Shown: positions 1 to 8,727, counted from the stretch's first letter. The stretch is DNA of 64,000 nt from Streptomyces sp. HUAS ZL42 (GCF_040782645.1 NZ_CP160403.1:5243001-5307000); one strand, 5' to 3'. The notes: generated from the letters alone by a model not told the origin. Numbers and translations are program-made.

Positions 1-879
1 GTCGGCGCGGGACTCGTGCGGGGCGATCGGGATCTGCCCCTGGATGAGCTGTTCGCCCGCGGGTGCGAGGGTGCGGTCCTGCGCGGTGAACCGTTCGAGC
101 CAGCCGGGGGAGTCCAGGTCGGAGACGGCGAAGGCGTCCCCGCGCCGTGTCCGCAGGGCGAGGTCGATGAGCGCCGTGCGGCCGCTGGTCCAGGTGAGGG
201 AGTCGTCGTCGAGGAGGCGGCGGGCGGCGTCGAGGGAGGTGGCGACGATCACGGGGGTGTCGGTCGGGAGCGTGTCGACACGGGACAGGGTCTCCATGCG
301 CACGCCGAGGTTCCACGCGCGTGCGGCCATCCGGTCGATGACGCTCGCCCAGCCGCCGCGGGGGTAGTGCGCCTCCGGCGGGAGCTTGGTGGCGCGGCGC
401 AGCCGCTCCTGCACGAACGCGGCGGACAGGACGCCGGGGTCGTGGTGGAAGAGGGCGACGGCGGAGTAGTGGGCGGCGGCGCGGGCGGCTTCCTCGCCGG
501 CCTGCCGCGTGGCCCAGGTCATGAAGTCGACGTCGACGGGTGCCTGCTGTGCGGTACGGCGCAGCAGCTTGAGCATCGCGAAGGGCGGCGTGCGGCGCAG
601 GACGCCCTTGTGGCGGAGCCTGAGCCGGGCCGCCTCCAGGGGTGGCAGCGGGGCGAGCGGGCCGATGAGGTCGCGCTGTGCGAGCCAGGTCCAGTGCGGG
701 CCGCCGTTGTAGAGGGCGTGCGGGCCCTCGTTCGTCCGGTAGGGGCCTTCGGCGGTCCGGGCCCGGCCCCCGAGGGTGTGGTGGGCTTCGTGCACGGTGA
801 CCTTGGCGCCCGCCTCGGCCGCGGTGATCGCCGCGGTGAGGCCGGCGAAGCCGCCGCCGATGACGGTGATGCGGTGCAT
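1..879 (-). CDS. FAD-dependent oxidoreductase (amine oxidase / phytoene desaturase-like), C-terminus cut by window edge
   Basis: The reverse strand reads from an ATG at 879 to the window edge without a stop, so the gene is partial at its 3' end. The N-terminus begins MHRITVIGGGFAGLTAAI, a dinucleotide-binding GxGxxG fold, followed by an acidic residue at the end of the second strand and the LGGRARTA stretch typical of flavin amine oxidases and phytoene desaturase-like enzymes. A strong ribosome binding site (GGAGGGAG) lies 8 bases before the ATG. It probably binds FAD and oxidises or isomerises a small or lipophilic substrate. The substrate cannot be told from sequence. It diverges from the pentapeptide-repeat gene. 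Confidence 0.8.
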   Translation of the reverse strand, partial: MHRITVIGGGFAGLTAAITAAEAGAKVTVHEAHHTLGGRARTAEGPYRTNEGPHALYNGGPHWTWLAQRDLIGPLAPLPPLEAARLRLRHKGVLRRTPPFAMLKLLRRTAQQAPVDVDFMTWATRQAGEEAARAAAHYSAVALFHHDPGVLSAAFVQERLRRATKLPPEAHYPRGGWASVIDRMAARAWNLGVRMETLSRVDTLPTDTPVIVATSLDAARRLLDDDSLTWTSGRTALIDLALRTRRGDAFAVSDLDSPGWLERFTAQDRTLAPAGEQLIQGQIPIAPHESRAD

Positions 880-1007
880 GGCTGGGGGTCTCCCTCCGGT
901 TGGGGTCGCCTTCCTGTGAGTAGGACCGTTTGGGGTCCCGGAATGTGACAGCGGGGACGTCTTCGCAGGTCACGCCGATTGTCAGTGGCGGGGTGCAGCA
1001 TGGGGGC

Positions 1008-1694
1008 ATGGCGAGGAGAGCGTCGGGCGGGACCGGTGGGGGCGGAGTGAAGGGGGCGCGGCGGCCGGAGGTGCGGCTGCCGGCGCTGGAGCGGTTCGGG
1101 GGAGGCGAGCTGGAGCCGGACGGGGACTATGACGGGCTGGAGTTCCGGGAGGAGGACTTCGCCGGGCAGGACGGCGGGGGTGCCCGCTTCATGGACTGCG
1201 CGCTGACGGAGTGTGCGCTGGACGAGACGCGGCTGCACCACGCGCGGATCCTCGACTCGGTCCTCACCGGCATACGGGGTGTCGGCACGGACCTCGCCGA
1301 GTCGACGCTGCGTGACGTCGAGCTGGTCGACGCCCGCCTGGGCGGGGTGCAGCTGCACGGCGCCGTCCTGGAGCGGGTGCTGGTCCGCGGCGGCAAGATC
1401 GACTACCTGAATCTGCGCGGGGCGAAGGTCAGGGATGTCGTCTTCGAGAGCTGTGTCCTGGTCGAGCCGGACTTCGGGGGCGCCCGTCTGGAGCGGGTGG
1501 AGTTCGTGGACTGCGTCCTCAAGGGGGCGGATCTGAGCGCGGCGACCCTGACGGACGTGGATCTGCGCGGGGCCGCTTCGCTGGAGATCGCGCAGGGGGT
1601 GGACCGGCTGGCCGGGGCGGTGATCAGCGCGGGGCAGCTGCTGGATCTTGCGCCGGCGCTGGCGGCGGAGATGGGGATCAGAGTGGAGGGGTGA
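1008..1694 (+). CDS. pentapeptide-repeat protein
   Basis: A 228-residue protein with repeated A(D/N)LxX-like pentapeptides from about residue 60 to 190, for example FMDCAL, LTECAL, LRDVEL, LHGAVL, LNLRGAK, VEFVDCVLKGADL and LTDVDLRGA. This predicts a right-handed quadrilateral beta-helix. There is no signal peptide, so it is probably cytosolic. Some family members mimic DNA and protect gyrase, but most are of unknown role and nothing here fixes one. The ATG at 1008 is chosen over an upstream start at 930 because conserved sequence begins after it. It is divergent from the FAD oxidoreductase. Confidence 0.85.
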   Translation: MARRASGGTGGGGVKGARRPEVRLPALERFGGGELEPDGDYDGLEFREEDFAGQDGGGARFMDCALTECALDETRLHHARILDSVLTGIRGVGTDLAESTLRDVELVDARLGGVQLHGAVLERVLVRGGKIDYLNLRGAKVRDVVFESCVLVEPDFGGARLERVEFVDCVLKGADLSAATLTDVDLRGAASLEIAQGVDRLAGAVISAGQLLDLAPALAAEMGIRVEG

Positions 1695-1733
1695 GCGCGG
1701 CGGCGCCGCCACGGCCGGCTTCCGGCCGGGTGT

Positions 1734-2234
1734 TCATGCCACGCGTGGGAAGCGTGCCTGCAGCGTCCAGATCGCCGGGTTCTCGCCCAGGTCCTCGTGC
1801 AGGTCGACCAGATCGGCGATCAGGTCGTTCAGGAAGTCCCGGGCCTCCCGGCGGAGTTCGGCGTGAGAGAAGGTGAGCGGGGGCTCCTCCGCCGGCATCC
1901 AGTCCGACTCGATGTCCACCCACCCGAAGCGGCGCTCGAACAGCATGCGGTCGGTGGACTCGGTGAAGTCCAGTTCCGCGCGCTGCGGGCGGGAGGCGCG
2001 CGAACCGGCGGGGTCCTGGTCGATGCGTTCCACGATGTCGCACAGCGCCCACGCGAAGTCGAGCACCGGCACCCATCCCCAGGCTGTGGACAGCTCCCGG
2101 TCCGCCTTGGTGTCGGCGAGGTAGACGTCACCGCAGAACAGATCGTGGCGCAGGGCGTGGACGTCCGCGCGGCGGTAGTCGGTCTGCGGGGGGTCGGGGA
2201 AGCGGTTGGAGAGGGCGTAACCGATGTCGAGCAC
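1734..2234 (-). CDS. conserved hypothetical protein, 166 aa
   Basis: An acidic soluble protein starting at a GTG at 2234. It is rich in aromatic residues and aspartate, with motifs such as WGWVPVLDFAWALCDIVERID and a C-terminal helical stretch LRREARDFLNDLIADLVDLHEDLGE. No signal peptide, membrane segment or catalytic motif is visible. Proteins of this look are common single genes in Streptomyces, and I do not recognise a function. It is convergent with the pentapeptide gene and divergent from the M1 peptidase gene. Confidence 0.75.
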   Translation of the reverse strand: MLDIGYALSNRFPDPPQTDYRRADVHALRHDLFCGDVYLADTKADRELSTAWGWVPVLDFAWALCDIVERIDQDPAGSRASRPQRAELDFTESTDRMLFERRFGWVDIESDWMPAEEPPLTFSHAELRREARDFLNDLIADLVDLHEDLGENPAIWTLQARFPRVA

Positions 2235-2271
2235 GAGGTGATGGTGTCATGCCCCGAATAGGATCTCCGAC

Positions 2272-3666
2272 GTGTCCCGTTTACCGCGCCTTGTCCCGGC
2301 CGTCCTCATTGCCGTAGCCCTGACCGCCTGTACCGGCGACGCCGGCGGCACGTCCGGCGACTCCGGCGTCGGAGACCCGTACTTCCCGAAGGCGGGCAAC
2401 GGCGGGTACGACGTCACGCACTACGACCTGAAGCTCGCCTACGACCCCGGCGGCGCCCACCGCCTCACGGGGACGGCCACGCTCACCGCGCGCGCCACCG
2501 AGGACCTCTCCGCCTTCGACCTGGACCTGAAGGGCCTGGACGTCGCATCGGTCGGCGTCGAGGGCAAGGAAGCCCGCTTCAGCCGCGACGGCCAGGAGCT
2601 GACCGTCCGCCCCCGCGCCGAACTCGACAAGGGCGAGACCTTCCGCGTGATCGTCCGGTACTCCGGCAACCCGCAGACCATCACCGACGCCGACGCCTCG
2701 AAGGAGGGCTGGCTGCCCACCGCCGACGGCGCGCTGGCCCTCGGCGAGCCGACCGGTTCCATGGCCTGGTTCCCCGGAAACCACCACCCCTCCGACAAGG
2801 CGTCGTACGACATCGCGGTGACCGTCCCGAAGGGGCTGCAGGCCGTCTCCAACGGGGAGTTGAAGAGCGCGAAGAGCAGCGGCGGCCGCACGACGTTCGT
2901 CTGGCACACCGCCGAACCCATGGCGAGCTACGTCGCCACGCTCGCCGTCGGCCGCTACACGGTCACCCGCTCCACCGCCGGCGAGACGGGTCTGCCCGCG
3001 TACGTCGCCGTCGACCCGGCCCAGACGGAGAACAGCCGCAGGGTTCTCGCCCGGCTGCCCGAGATCATGGAGTGGGCGGAGTACAACTTCGGCCCGTACC
3101 CGTTCTCCTCCACCGGCGCGATCGTGGACCGCCCCGAGGACTCCGGCTACGCCCTGGAGACCCAGAACCGCCCCGTCTTCCCCGGCGCCCCGGACACCGA
3201 GACCTTCGTCCACGAGATCGCCCACCAGTGGTTCGGCAACTCCGTCACACCGAAGACCTGGCGGGACATGTGGCTCAGCGAGAGCTTCGCGACGTACGCG
3301 GAGTGGCTGTGGCAGGAGGACAACGGCGGCGACAGCGCCCAGAAGACCTTCGACGAGCTCTACGACCACGGCGAGGACAGCTACGAGGACCTCTGGGACT
3401 TCCCGCCCGCGGAGCCGACGAGCGCCGCGCACATCTCCGGCAACCCCGTCTACCAGCGCGGCGCGATGGTTCTGCACAAGATCCGCCAGGCCGTCGGCGA
3501 CGACACCTTCTACGACATCGTCCAGGGCTGGGCGGCCGCCCACCGGCACGGCAACGCCGACACCGACGACTTCACCGAGTTCGTCGAGGAGCAGGCGCCG
3601 GACGTGGACTTCGACGGGATCTGGGAGGACTGGCTGTACGGCGACGGGAAGCCGGACCACCCGTGA
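2272..3666 (+). CDS. M1 family metallopeptidase, secreted lipoprotein
   Basis: A 464-residue zinc aminopeptidase of the M1 (gluzincin) family. The GTG start gives an N-terminal signal ending in a lipobox (L-T-A-C, cysteine near residue 20), so the enzyme should be lipid-anchored outside the membrane. The zinc motif HEIAHQWFGN followed 18 residues later by the glutamate in SESFATYAE is complete. The usual GxMEN substrate motif is replaced by YALETQ, as in the short bacterial M1 branch. The protein is about half the length of PepN and lacks the large C-terminal helical domain. It probably trims peptides outside the cell. It is convergent with the M4 protease gene. Confidence 0.93.
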   Translation: MSRLPRLVPAVLIAVALTACTGDAGGTSGDSGVGDPYFPKAGNGGYDVTHYDLKLAYDPGGAHRLTGTATLTARATEDLSAFDLDLKGLDVASVGVEGKEARFSRDGQELTVRPRAELDKGETFRVIVRYSGNPQTITDADASKEGWLPTADGALALGEPTGSMAWFPGNHHPSDKASYDIAVTVPKGLQAVSNGELKSAKSSGGRTTFVWHTAEPMASYVATLAVGRYTVTRSTAGETGLPAYVAVDPAQTENSRRVLARLPEIMEWAEYNFGPYPFSSTGAIVDRPEDSGYALETQNRPVFPGAPDTETFVHEIAHQWFGNSVTPKTWRDMWLSESFATYAEWLWQEDNGGDSAQKTFDELYDHGEDSYEDLWDFPPAEPTSAAHISGNPVYQRGAMVLHKIRQAVGDDTFYDIVQGWAAAHRHGNADTDDFTEFVEEQAPDVDFDGIWEDWLYGDGKPDHP

Positions 3667-3690
3667 CGGGCGGTCCGGCTCCCTGCGGCG

Positions 3691-5319
3691 TCAGTTGACG
3701 TTCACGGCCTTCCAGGCGGCCGCCACCGCCTGGTACTCCGCGCTGCCCGCCCCGTACAGGTCGCTCGCCGCCTGCAGGGTGCCGGTGCGGGCGGCCGCGT
3801 AGTCGGTCGAGGAGGTGAAGTACGTCGTCAGGGCCTTGTACCAGATCTGGTAGGCCTTGGTGCGGCCGATGCCGGTGACCGTGGAGCCGTCGTAGGTCGG
3901 GGAGTTGTAGGAGACCCCGTTGACGGTCTTCGCGCCGCTGCCCTCGCTGAGCAGGTAGAAGAAGTGGTTGGCGACGCCCGACGAGTAGTGCACGTCGAGG
4001 CGGCCGACCGAACGGGACCAGTAGTCGGCGGAGTTGCCGTCCTTGCTGGGCTGGTCCATGTAGCGCAGCGGCTTGCCGGTGCCGAAGATGTCGATCTTCT
4101 CACCGATGAGGTAGTCACCCGGGTCGGCGGAGTTGTTGGCGAAGAACTCCACCGAGGTGCCGAAGATGTCGGACGTCGCCTCGTTCAGGCCGCCGGACTC
4201 CCGGCTGTACTTCAGGCCGGCCGTGGCGGCGGTCAGCCCGTGGCTCATCTCGTGGCCGGCCACGTCGAGCGAGGTGAGGGGCTTCAGGTTGCCCTCGCCG
4301 TCGCCGTACGTCATGCAGAAGCACTGGTCGGACCAGAAGGCGTTGACGTACGCGTTGCCGTAGTGGACGCGGGAGTAGGCCGCCTGGCCGTCGCCGCGGA
4401 TGCCGTTCCGGTTGAACGCGCTCTTGTAGAAGTCCCAGGTGACGGCGGCGCCGTAGGCGGCGTCGACGGCGGCGGTCTGGCGGTTGGCCGGGGTGCCGTC
4501 GCCCCAGGCGTCGTCGGCGTCGTGGAAGAGGGTGCCGGTGCCGGAGGTGCCGCCGTTCAGGTCGTACGTCTTGTGGCCGCCGCGTCCGCCGTCGATCAGG
4601 TCGTACCCGCCGGAGGCCGAGGCGGTGGTGCCCAGCGGGACCGAGCCGCTGTACTGGGCGGTGCCCGTGCCGGTGTCGATGGCCTCGTAGGAGTAGAGCT
4701 CCTTGCCGGTGCCGGCGTCCGTGACGACGTGCAGTTCGCTCGGGGTGCCGTCGTGCTGCAGACCCTTGACGACGGACTCGTAGGCGAGGACGGGCTTGGC
4801 GCCGGCGGCCCAGATCACCTTGCGCGCGGTGGCGGAGGTGCCCTCGCCTGCGGCCTGCAGTGCCGTCTTCTTCGCGGTGGCGGCGGATATCGCGGCGTCG
4901 GTGGACGCCACGGATATCCGGGCGGTCGTCGCCTTGCTGACGCCCTTGAGGGAGCCGCTCTTGCGGGCGTGTGTGACCAGGTCGCCGCCGAGGACGGGCA
5001 GACCGGCGTAGGTGCGCTCGTAGCGGGTGTGCACGGTGCCGTCGGCGTCCTTGATCACATCACGGACGACGAGCTTCTCCTGGGCACCCAGGCCGAGTTC
5101 GCGGGCGGTGGAGCCGGCGGACTCCTGGGCCGACGCGATGGCGGCTGCGCGGGCCGAGGCGCTGAGGGGGAGGGCGGTGGCGCCGGTCGTCTGCTCGGGT
5201 GCCGCGGTGGCGGGCCCGTTCTGCATCGCCAGGACGACCATCGCCGCGGAGCCGATCAGGGCGGCGGCGCGCAGGGTGGTCTTGCGGGAGGTGCGGGTGG
5301 CGCGGGACTGCAGTCTCAC
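3691..5319 (-). CDS. M4 (thermolysin-type) neutral metalloprotease preproenzyme
   Basis: A 542-residue secreted zinc endopeptidase. It carries an N-terminal signal peptide (about residues 1-40, with twin basic residues then a hydrophobic core ending at A-T-A-A), an FTP/PepSY propeptide (about 60-210), and a catalytic domain with VAGHEMSHG (HExxH) and the downstream glutamate in GGLNEATSDIFG. The C-terminal thermolysin helical domain contains the catalytic histidine in RLDVHYSSGVANHFFY. The GTG start at 5319 has AAGGAG six bases before it. Its role is extracellular protein degradation. Two unrelated proteases, M1 and M4, lie convergent here. Confidence 0.95.
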   Translation of the reverse strand: MRLQSRATRTSRKTTLRAAALIGSAAMVVLAMQNGPATAAPEQTTGATALPLSASARAAAIASAQESAGSTARELGLGAQEKLVVRDVIKDADGTVHTRYERTYAGLPVLGGDLVTHARKSGSLKGVSKATTARISVASTDAAISAATAKKTALQAAGEGTSATARKVIWAAGAKPVLAYESVVKGLQHDGTPSELHVVTDAGTGKELYSYEAIDTGTGTAQYSGSVPLGTTASASGGYDLIDGGRGGHKTYDLNGGTSGTGTLFHDADDAWGDGTPANRQTAAVDAAYGAAVTWDFYKSAFNRNGIRGDGQAAYSRVHYGNAYVNAFWSDQCFCMTYGDGEGNLKPLTSLDVAGHEMSHGLTAATAGLKYSRESGGLNEATSDIFGTSVEFFANNSADPGDYLIGEKIDIFGTGKPLRYMDQPSKDGNSADYWSRSVGRLDVHYSSGVANHFFYLLSEGSGAKTVNGVSYNSPTYDGSTVTGIGRTKAYQIWYKALTTYFTSSTDYAAARTGTLQAASDLYGAGSAEYQAVAAAWKAVNVN

Positions 5320-5562
5320 TCGATCTCCTTCATCACTGACCTCGGGGTTCGAGGCGCAGGACTGGCCTCATGGTTGAGGCACAGGTGGGGTACAGAGTTG
5401 CGGCGAGCGAGGAGAGGGTGGCACTCCGACCGGCCTTTTTGACAGAGCGCAGTCAAGATTTTACGTGTTTGTATCCGAAAGTCGTTACATGAGATCCGTT
5501 ATACGGACGGGGTGGGGTGGCTCAACTCCACATCGAATCCAGCGGAGTTGACGCACGATTCG
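5320..5562. promoter_or_regulatory. 5' region of the M4 protease gene, with an inverted repeat
   Basis: About 240 bases without a gene. It must hold the protease promoter because the next gene upstream ends at 5563 on the same strand. A 13-base inverted repeat, TCCGT-TAT-ACGGA, lies at 5495-5507. An AT-rich stretch at about 5447-5475 contains TTGACT-like and TAAAAT-like hexamers on the reverse strand, but no pair with clean spacing stands out. The leader to the start codon would be long. Confidence 0.35.
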
Positions 5563-6048
5563 TCACACCCGGCGGTCGGTGCCGAGGTCGAGATCGAGAT
5601 CGCGGCGCATCGCGGCGCGCGCGGCCCAGACGGCTCGGCCGTGACGGAGGCGGTGCTCCTGGAACTCGGGTGAGTCGAGCGGAGGGTCGCCCGCGGCCAG
5701 CACCTCCAGCAGTTCCCGCAGGGTCGCGTAGACGGCCTCGAGCAGGTCGGACAGCTCCCGCGGGGCGCAGATCAGCGCGGACTCGCGGACCTCGTCGCAG
5801 CCGGAGGCGCGGAAGGCCTCACGTACGGAGGCGTCCCGGCCCGTTCCCTCCGGGGGCCGGGCCGAGGCCGCGTACATGTCCTCGTACGCCTGCCGGTACT
5901 TGGTCAGGCAGGTCACGTATATCGCCTTGCGTTCCTGCCTGTTCCGCTCCGCGAGGTCACGGCGCCAGCGCATCCGGTCGGCGAGCAGGGTGGAACCGAC
6001 GCCGACGAGTGCGCCGAGGCCGGTCGCGGCGAGGGTCGCCCACTCCAC
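5563..6048 (-). CDS. membrane-anchored hypothetical protein, 161 aa
   Basis: The likely GTG start at 6048 gives MEWATLAATGLGALVGVGSTLLADRMRW: one N-terminal transmembrane segment (about residues 3-23), then a charged helical stretch RWRRDLAERNRQERKAIYVTCLTKYRQAYEDMY that looks coiled-coil, then a soluble helical C-terminus. An in-frame CTG at 6057 is an alternative start. This architecture is common in Streptomyces genes of unknown role. The start lies just 8 bases from the stop of the 46-codon gene upstream, so the two are probably translationally coupled. Confidence 0.7.
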   Translation of the reverse strand: MEWATLAATGLGALVGVGSTLLADRMRWRRDLAERNRQERKAIYVTCLTKYRQAYEDMYAASARPPEGTGRDASVREAFRASGCDEVRESALICAPRELSDLLEAVYATLRELLEVLAAGDPPLDSPEFQEHRLRHGRAVWAARAAMRRDLDLDLGTDRRV

Positions 6049-6053
6049 GGTGG

Positions 6054-6194
6054 TCAGGCCTCGTCCAACTCGTCGAGGAGCCGGGCCAGATCGGGCGGCC
6101 GGATCGGCTCCGGCGCTTCGGCGAGCTCCTGTTCGGTGAGGAGGGGTGCGGGGATGCCGTGGTCGGGGGTGAGGGTGAGGGGGGCGAGGATCAT
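6054..6194 (-). CDS. small protein, 46 aa, coupled to the membrane-anchored protein
   Basis: A short reading frame (MILAPLTLTPDHGIP...DLARLLDELDEA) with typical Streptomyces codon use. It has Pro-rich and acidic composition and no membrane segment. It ends within a few bases of the next gene's start, suggesting coupled translation. No ribosome binding site precedes the ATG. Instead a TAACCT hexamer sits six bases upstream, the spacing expected of a -10 box for a leaderless mRNA that starts at the ATG itself. Function unknown. Confidence 0.5.
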   Translation of the reverse strand: MILAPLTLTPDHGIPAPLLTEQELAEAPEPIRPPDLARLLDELDEA

Positions 6195-6254
6195 GGGCGC
6201 AGGTTAGCCGCGGGCGCCGAGGTGGCAGGCCGCGGAGGCGTTCGAGGGCCGGAC

Positions 6255-6590
6255 TCAGGCGACCGGGGAATGCCCGCCCGGTGTTGCGTCGTCCGGTCGC
6301 TGATTGTCGTGGGCGGTGAAGGCGAGGACCGAACTGTCGCCGTCCAGGTCGATCGTCAGCGACGCGTCCAGCGCCTCGGCAAGCCGGGTGAGCAGCGGAA
6401 GGGGCGGCACGGCGTCGCCGCCCTCGATGTCGGCGATCCGCCGCTCGGGAGCGAGCAGGTAAGTGATGCGGACCGCACTCCCGTCCATGGTGAAGCGCAG
6501 CAGCGAGCATGTCGGCGGCATGCTCGGCCTTGTCGTACGGGCCGTCCGGGAGGAGTGTGCTGTGGCGGATCCGCCCCTGACGCCGAACTG
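6255..6590 (-). pseudogene. probable remnant of a helix-turn-helix (XRE-type) regulator gene
   Basis: The frame 6255-6521 encodes 88 residues whose middle (APERRIADIEGGDAVPPLPLLTRLAEALDASLTIDL) matches the second half of an XRE/Cro helix-turn-helix domain plus its usual C-terminal strand, but the first helices are absent. Just upstream, in another frame, 6522-6590 encodes STLLPDGPYDKAEHAADMLAAAL, which looks like the start of a different conserved actinobacterial protein. The two halves do not join in one frame. I read this as a decayed or rearranged gene. A functional truncated regulator starting at 6521 is possible. Confidence 0.4.
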
Positions 6591-6644
6591 CCCCGTGCCA
6601 GGGCGGGCCTGGCGCGGGGCAGAAGGCGTTCGGGTTCAGGTGTG

Positions 6645-7220
6645 TCAGACGTTGACGCCGAAGTCCTGGGCGATGCCGACCAGGCCCGAGGCGTAGCCCT
6701 GGCCGACCGCGCGGAACTTCCACTCGGCGCCGTTGCGGTACAGCTCGCCGAAGACCATCGCCGTCTCCGTCGCCGCGTCCTCCGACAGGTCGTAGCGGGC
6801 GATCTCCGCGCCGCCGGCCTGGTTGACGATGCGGATGTAGGCGTTGCGGACCTGGCCGAAGTTCTGCGAACGGTTCTCGGCGTCGTAGATCGAGACCGGG
6901 AAGACGATCTTGTCGATGTCGGCCGGGAGGGCCGCCAGGTTGACGTTGATCGCCTCGTCGTCGCCCGCGCCCTCACCGGTGCGGTTGTCGCCGGTGTGGA
7001 CGATCGTGTTGTCCGGGGTCTGCTTGTTGTTGAAGAAGACGAAGTGGGCGTCGGAGTAGACCTTGCCCTGGGTGTTGACCGCGATCGCGGAGGCGTCGAG
7101 GTCGAAGTCCGTGCCGGTGGTGGTGCGGACGTCCCAGCCGAGACCCACGGTGACGGCGGTCAGGCCCGGAGCCTCCTTGGTGAGCGAGACGTTGCCACCC
7201 TTGGACAGGCTTACAGCCAT
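6645..7220 (-). CDS. terD: TerD family calcium-binding stress protein
   Basis: A 191-residue TerD/CABP protein: [20 protein letters not shown] at the start, then [23 protein letters not shown], and the acidic calcium site [15 protein letters not shown], ending [19 protein letters not shown]. The family binds calcium and is linked to tellurite and other stress resistance and to cell-envelope stress and differentiation in Streptomyces. The copy here stands alone, without the terABC/ATP-grasp partners of full ter clusters. A GGGAAGGGAC ribosome binding site precedes the ATG. It is divergent from arfB. Confidence 0.95.
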   Translation of the reverse strand: MAVSLSKGGNVSLTKEAPGLTAVTVGLGWDVRTTTGTDFDLDASAIAVNTQGKVYSDAHFVFFNNKQTPDNTIVHTGDNRTGEGAGDDEAINVNLAALPADIDKIVFPVSIYDAENRSQNFGQVRNAYIRIVNQAGGAEIARYDLSEDAATETAMVFGELYRNGAEWKFRAVGQGYASGLVGIAQDFGVNV

Positions 7221-7401
7221 TGTTGGGAGTCCCTTCCCTCGTTGCGGTACGGCAAGAAGCTACAGCTACCCGTATGAACGCCGAGAGAGGTATCAAAGGT
7301 TCCAGGTGTCTTTACTCTCTTTACCAAGTGACTCCGGGGGAGGGACACGCCCTCGGATATTCGGGTGACGTGGACCGGACAGACGCGCGACCATGGACGG
7401 C

Positions 7402-7830
7402 ATGTCCGGTCCTTACGTCATCCGTGGCTCCGTCTCGCTTCCCGAGGCCGAGCTCATGTGGCGTTTCTCGCGGTCGTCGGGTCCCGGCGGACAGCACGTC
7501 AACACCAGCGACTCCCAGGTCGAGCTGCGCTTCGACCTCGCGCGGACCGAGGCGCTGCCCGAGGTGTGGAAGCAGCGGGCCCTCGAACGGCTCGCGTCCC
7601 GTCTCGTGGACGGCGTCGTCAGCGTCCGCGCCTCCGAGCACCGCTCCCAGTGGCGCAACCGCGAGGCCGCCGCGGTACGCCTCGCCGCCCTCCTCGCCGA
7701 GGCGACGGCCCCGCCGCCCAGGCCGCGCCGGCCGACCCGCATCCCGCGGGGCATCAACGAACGCCGGCTCCGTGAGAAGAAGCAGCGCTCCGACACCAAG
7801 CGGGGGCGGTCCGGGCGGGACTGGGCGTAG
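7402..7830 (+). CDS. arfB: ArfB-type peptidyl-tRNA hydrolase, ribosome rescue
   Basis: A release-factor-like protein of 142 residues with the catalytic GGQ in SSGPGGQHVNTSDSQVELRFD and a basic C-terminal tail (RRPTRIPRGINERRLREKKQRSDTKRGRSGRDWA) that in the family enters the empty mRNA channel. It hydrolyses peptidyl-tRNA on stalled non-stop ribosomes, working beside tmRNA. The ATG at 7402 is chosen because family proteins begin close to it. An in-frame ATG at 7393 is possible, and neither has a good ribosome binding site. Confidence 0.92.
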   Translation: MSGPYVIRGSVSLPEAELMWRFSRSSGPGGQHVNTSDSQVELRFDLARTEALPEVWKQRALERLASRLVDGVVSVRASEHRSQWRNREAAAVRLAALLAEATAPPPRPRRPTRIPRGINERRLREKKQRSDTKRGRSGRDWA

Positions 7831-7933
7831 CGGCGTGTTCCTGGTCGGCGCGGACCGTTGACCTGTCGCCGCGTCGAATTCCGGGGTGCTATTTCCTCGC
7901 GGCGCGGTGAAGAAAGTCCGTACGGACGAGGAA

Positions 7934-8518
7934 TTATCCCAACTGCCGGTACCGGCCCCGGAAATACACCAGCGGCCCGCCCTCCGCGTTCGGCACCCGC
8001 GCGGTCAGCACGCGCCCGATCACCAGCGTGTGGTCGCCCGCCGTCACCCGCTGCTCGGTGCGGCACTCCAGGGTGGCGAGGGCGCCGTCCACCAACGGGG
8101 CCCCGGTGACCCGGCCCCGGACGTACGGGAGGTCGGCGAAGAGCAGCCGGTCGCTGATGCGGCCCTTCATCGCGAAGCGGCCGGCGATCTGCCGCTGGTG
8201 CTCGGAGAGGACGGAGACCGCCCACAGGGGCTGCTCGGCGAGCAGGTCGTCCATCCGGGAGCCCTCACGCAGGCTGACCAGCACCAGCGGCGGGTCCAGG
8301 GACACGGACAGGAAGGCCGTCGCCGTCATGCCGACGTCCTCGCCGGCCGGGGCCCGCGGGTCGTCCGGGTCGAGCGGCGGCTCCTGCGCGGTCACCAGGA
8401 CCACGCCGTCGGCCAGCCGCGACATGGCGGCGCGGAACTCGTCGTTGCTCACGCCCTCAGCATGCCCGGACACGGTTGTGGGGAGCGTGGGGGACGGGGC
8501 AGGGGGTGTCTTCGGCAC
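7934..8518 (-). CDS. flavin reductase-like FMN-binding protein
   Basis: A single flavin reductase-like split-barrel domain of up to 194 residues. Motifs include FRAAMSRLADGVVLVTA, the FMN-phosphate loop GMTATAFLSVSLDPPLVLVSL, and ATLECRTEQRVTAGDHTLVIGRVL near the end. The family reduces FMN with NAD(P)H and feeds two-component monooxygenases, or acts in other flavin reductions. No monooxygenase partner is adjacent. A GTG at 8452 (VSNDEFRAAM) is an alternative start close to where the conserved domain begins. It is divergent from cdgB. Confidence 0.88.
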   Translation of the reverse strand: MPKTPPAPSPTLPTTVSGHAEGVSNDEFRAAMSRLADGVVLVTAQEPPLDPDDPRAPAGEDVGMTATAFLSVSLDPPLVLVSLREGSRMDDLLAEQPLWAVSVLSEHQRQIAGRFAMKGRISDRLLFADLPYVRGRVTGAPLVDGALATLECRTEQRVTAGDHTLVIGRVLTARVPNAEGGPLVYFRGRYRQLG

Positions 8519-8697
8519 GCCCGAAACGCTAGTGTCCGCCTTCCGTGTGCCGCATCGGACCTCCGCCCGAGCCGGGTCCTACGACTCCGGACCGACCGGG
8601 CGGGCGGTCGTGCATGATGGCCACACACCCACAAAGTTTGCGCTCGGTAAACACACAGGAAAAAAGCAGAAACCCCACTCAATTGTTCACGTTTTCC

Positions 8698-8713
8698 TGT
8701 GACTTGAGTCACA
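8698..8713. promoter_or_regulatory. candidate Crp operator, perfect 16-base palindrome
   Basis: TGTGACTTGAGTCACA is perfectly symmetric in its seven-base arms and fits GTG-N6-G-N-CAC, the pattern reported for Streptomyces Crp. It lies 15 bases before the BldD-type box and about 140 bases before the cdgB start. That it binds Crp is inferred; another dimeric regulator could own it. Confidence 0.45.
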
Positions 8714-8727
8714 AGGGCCGGGAATTG

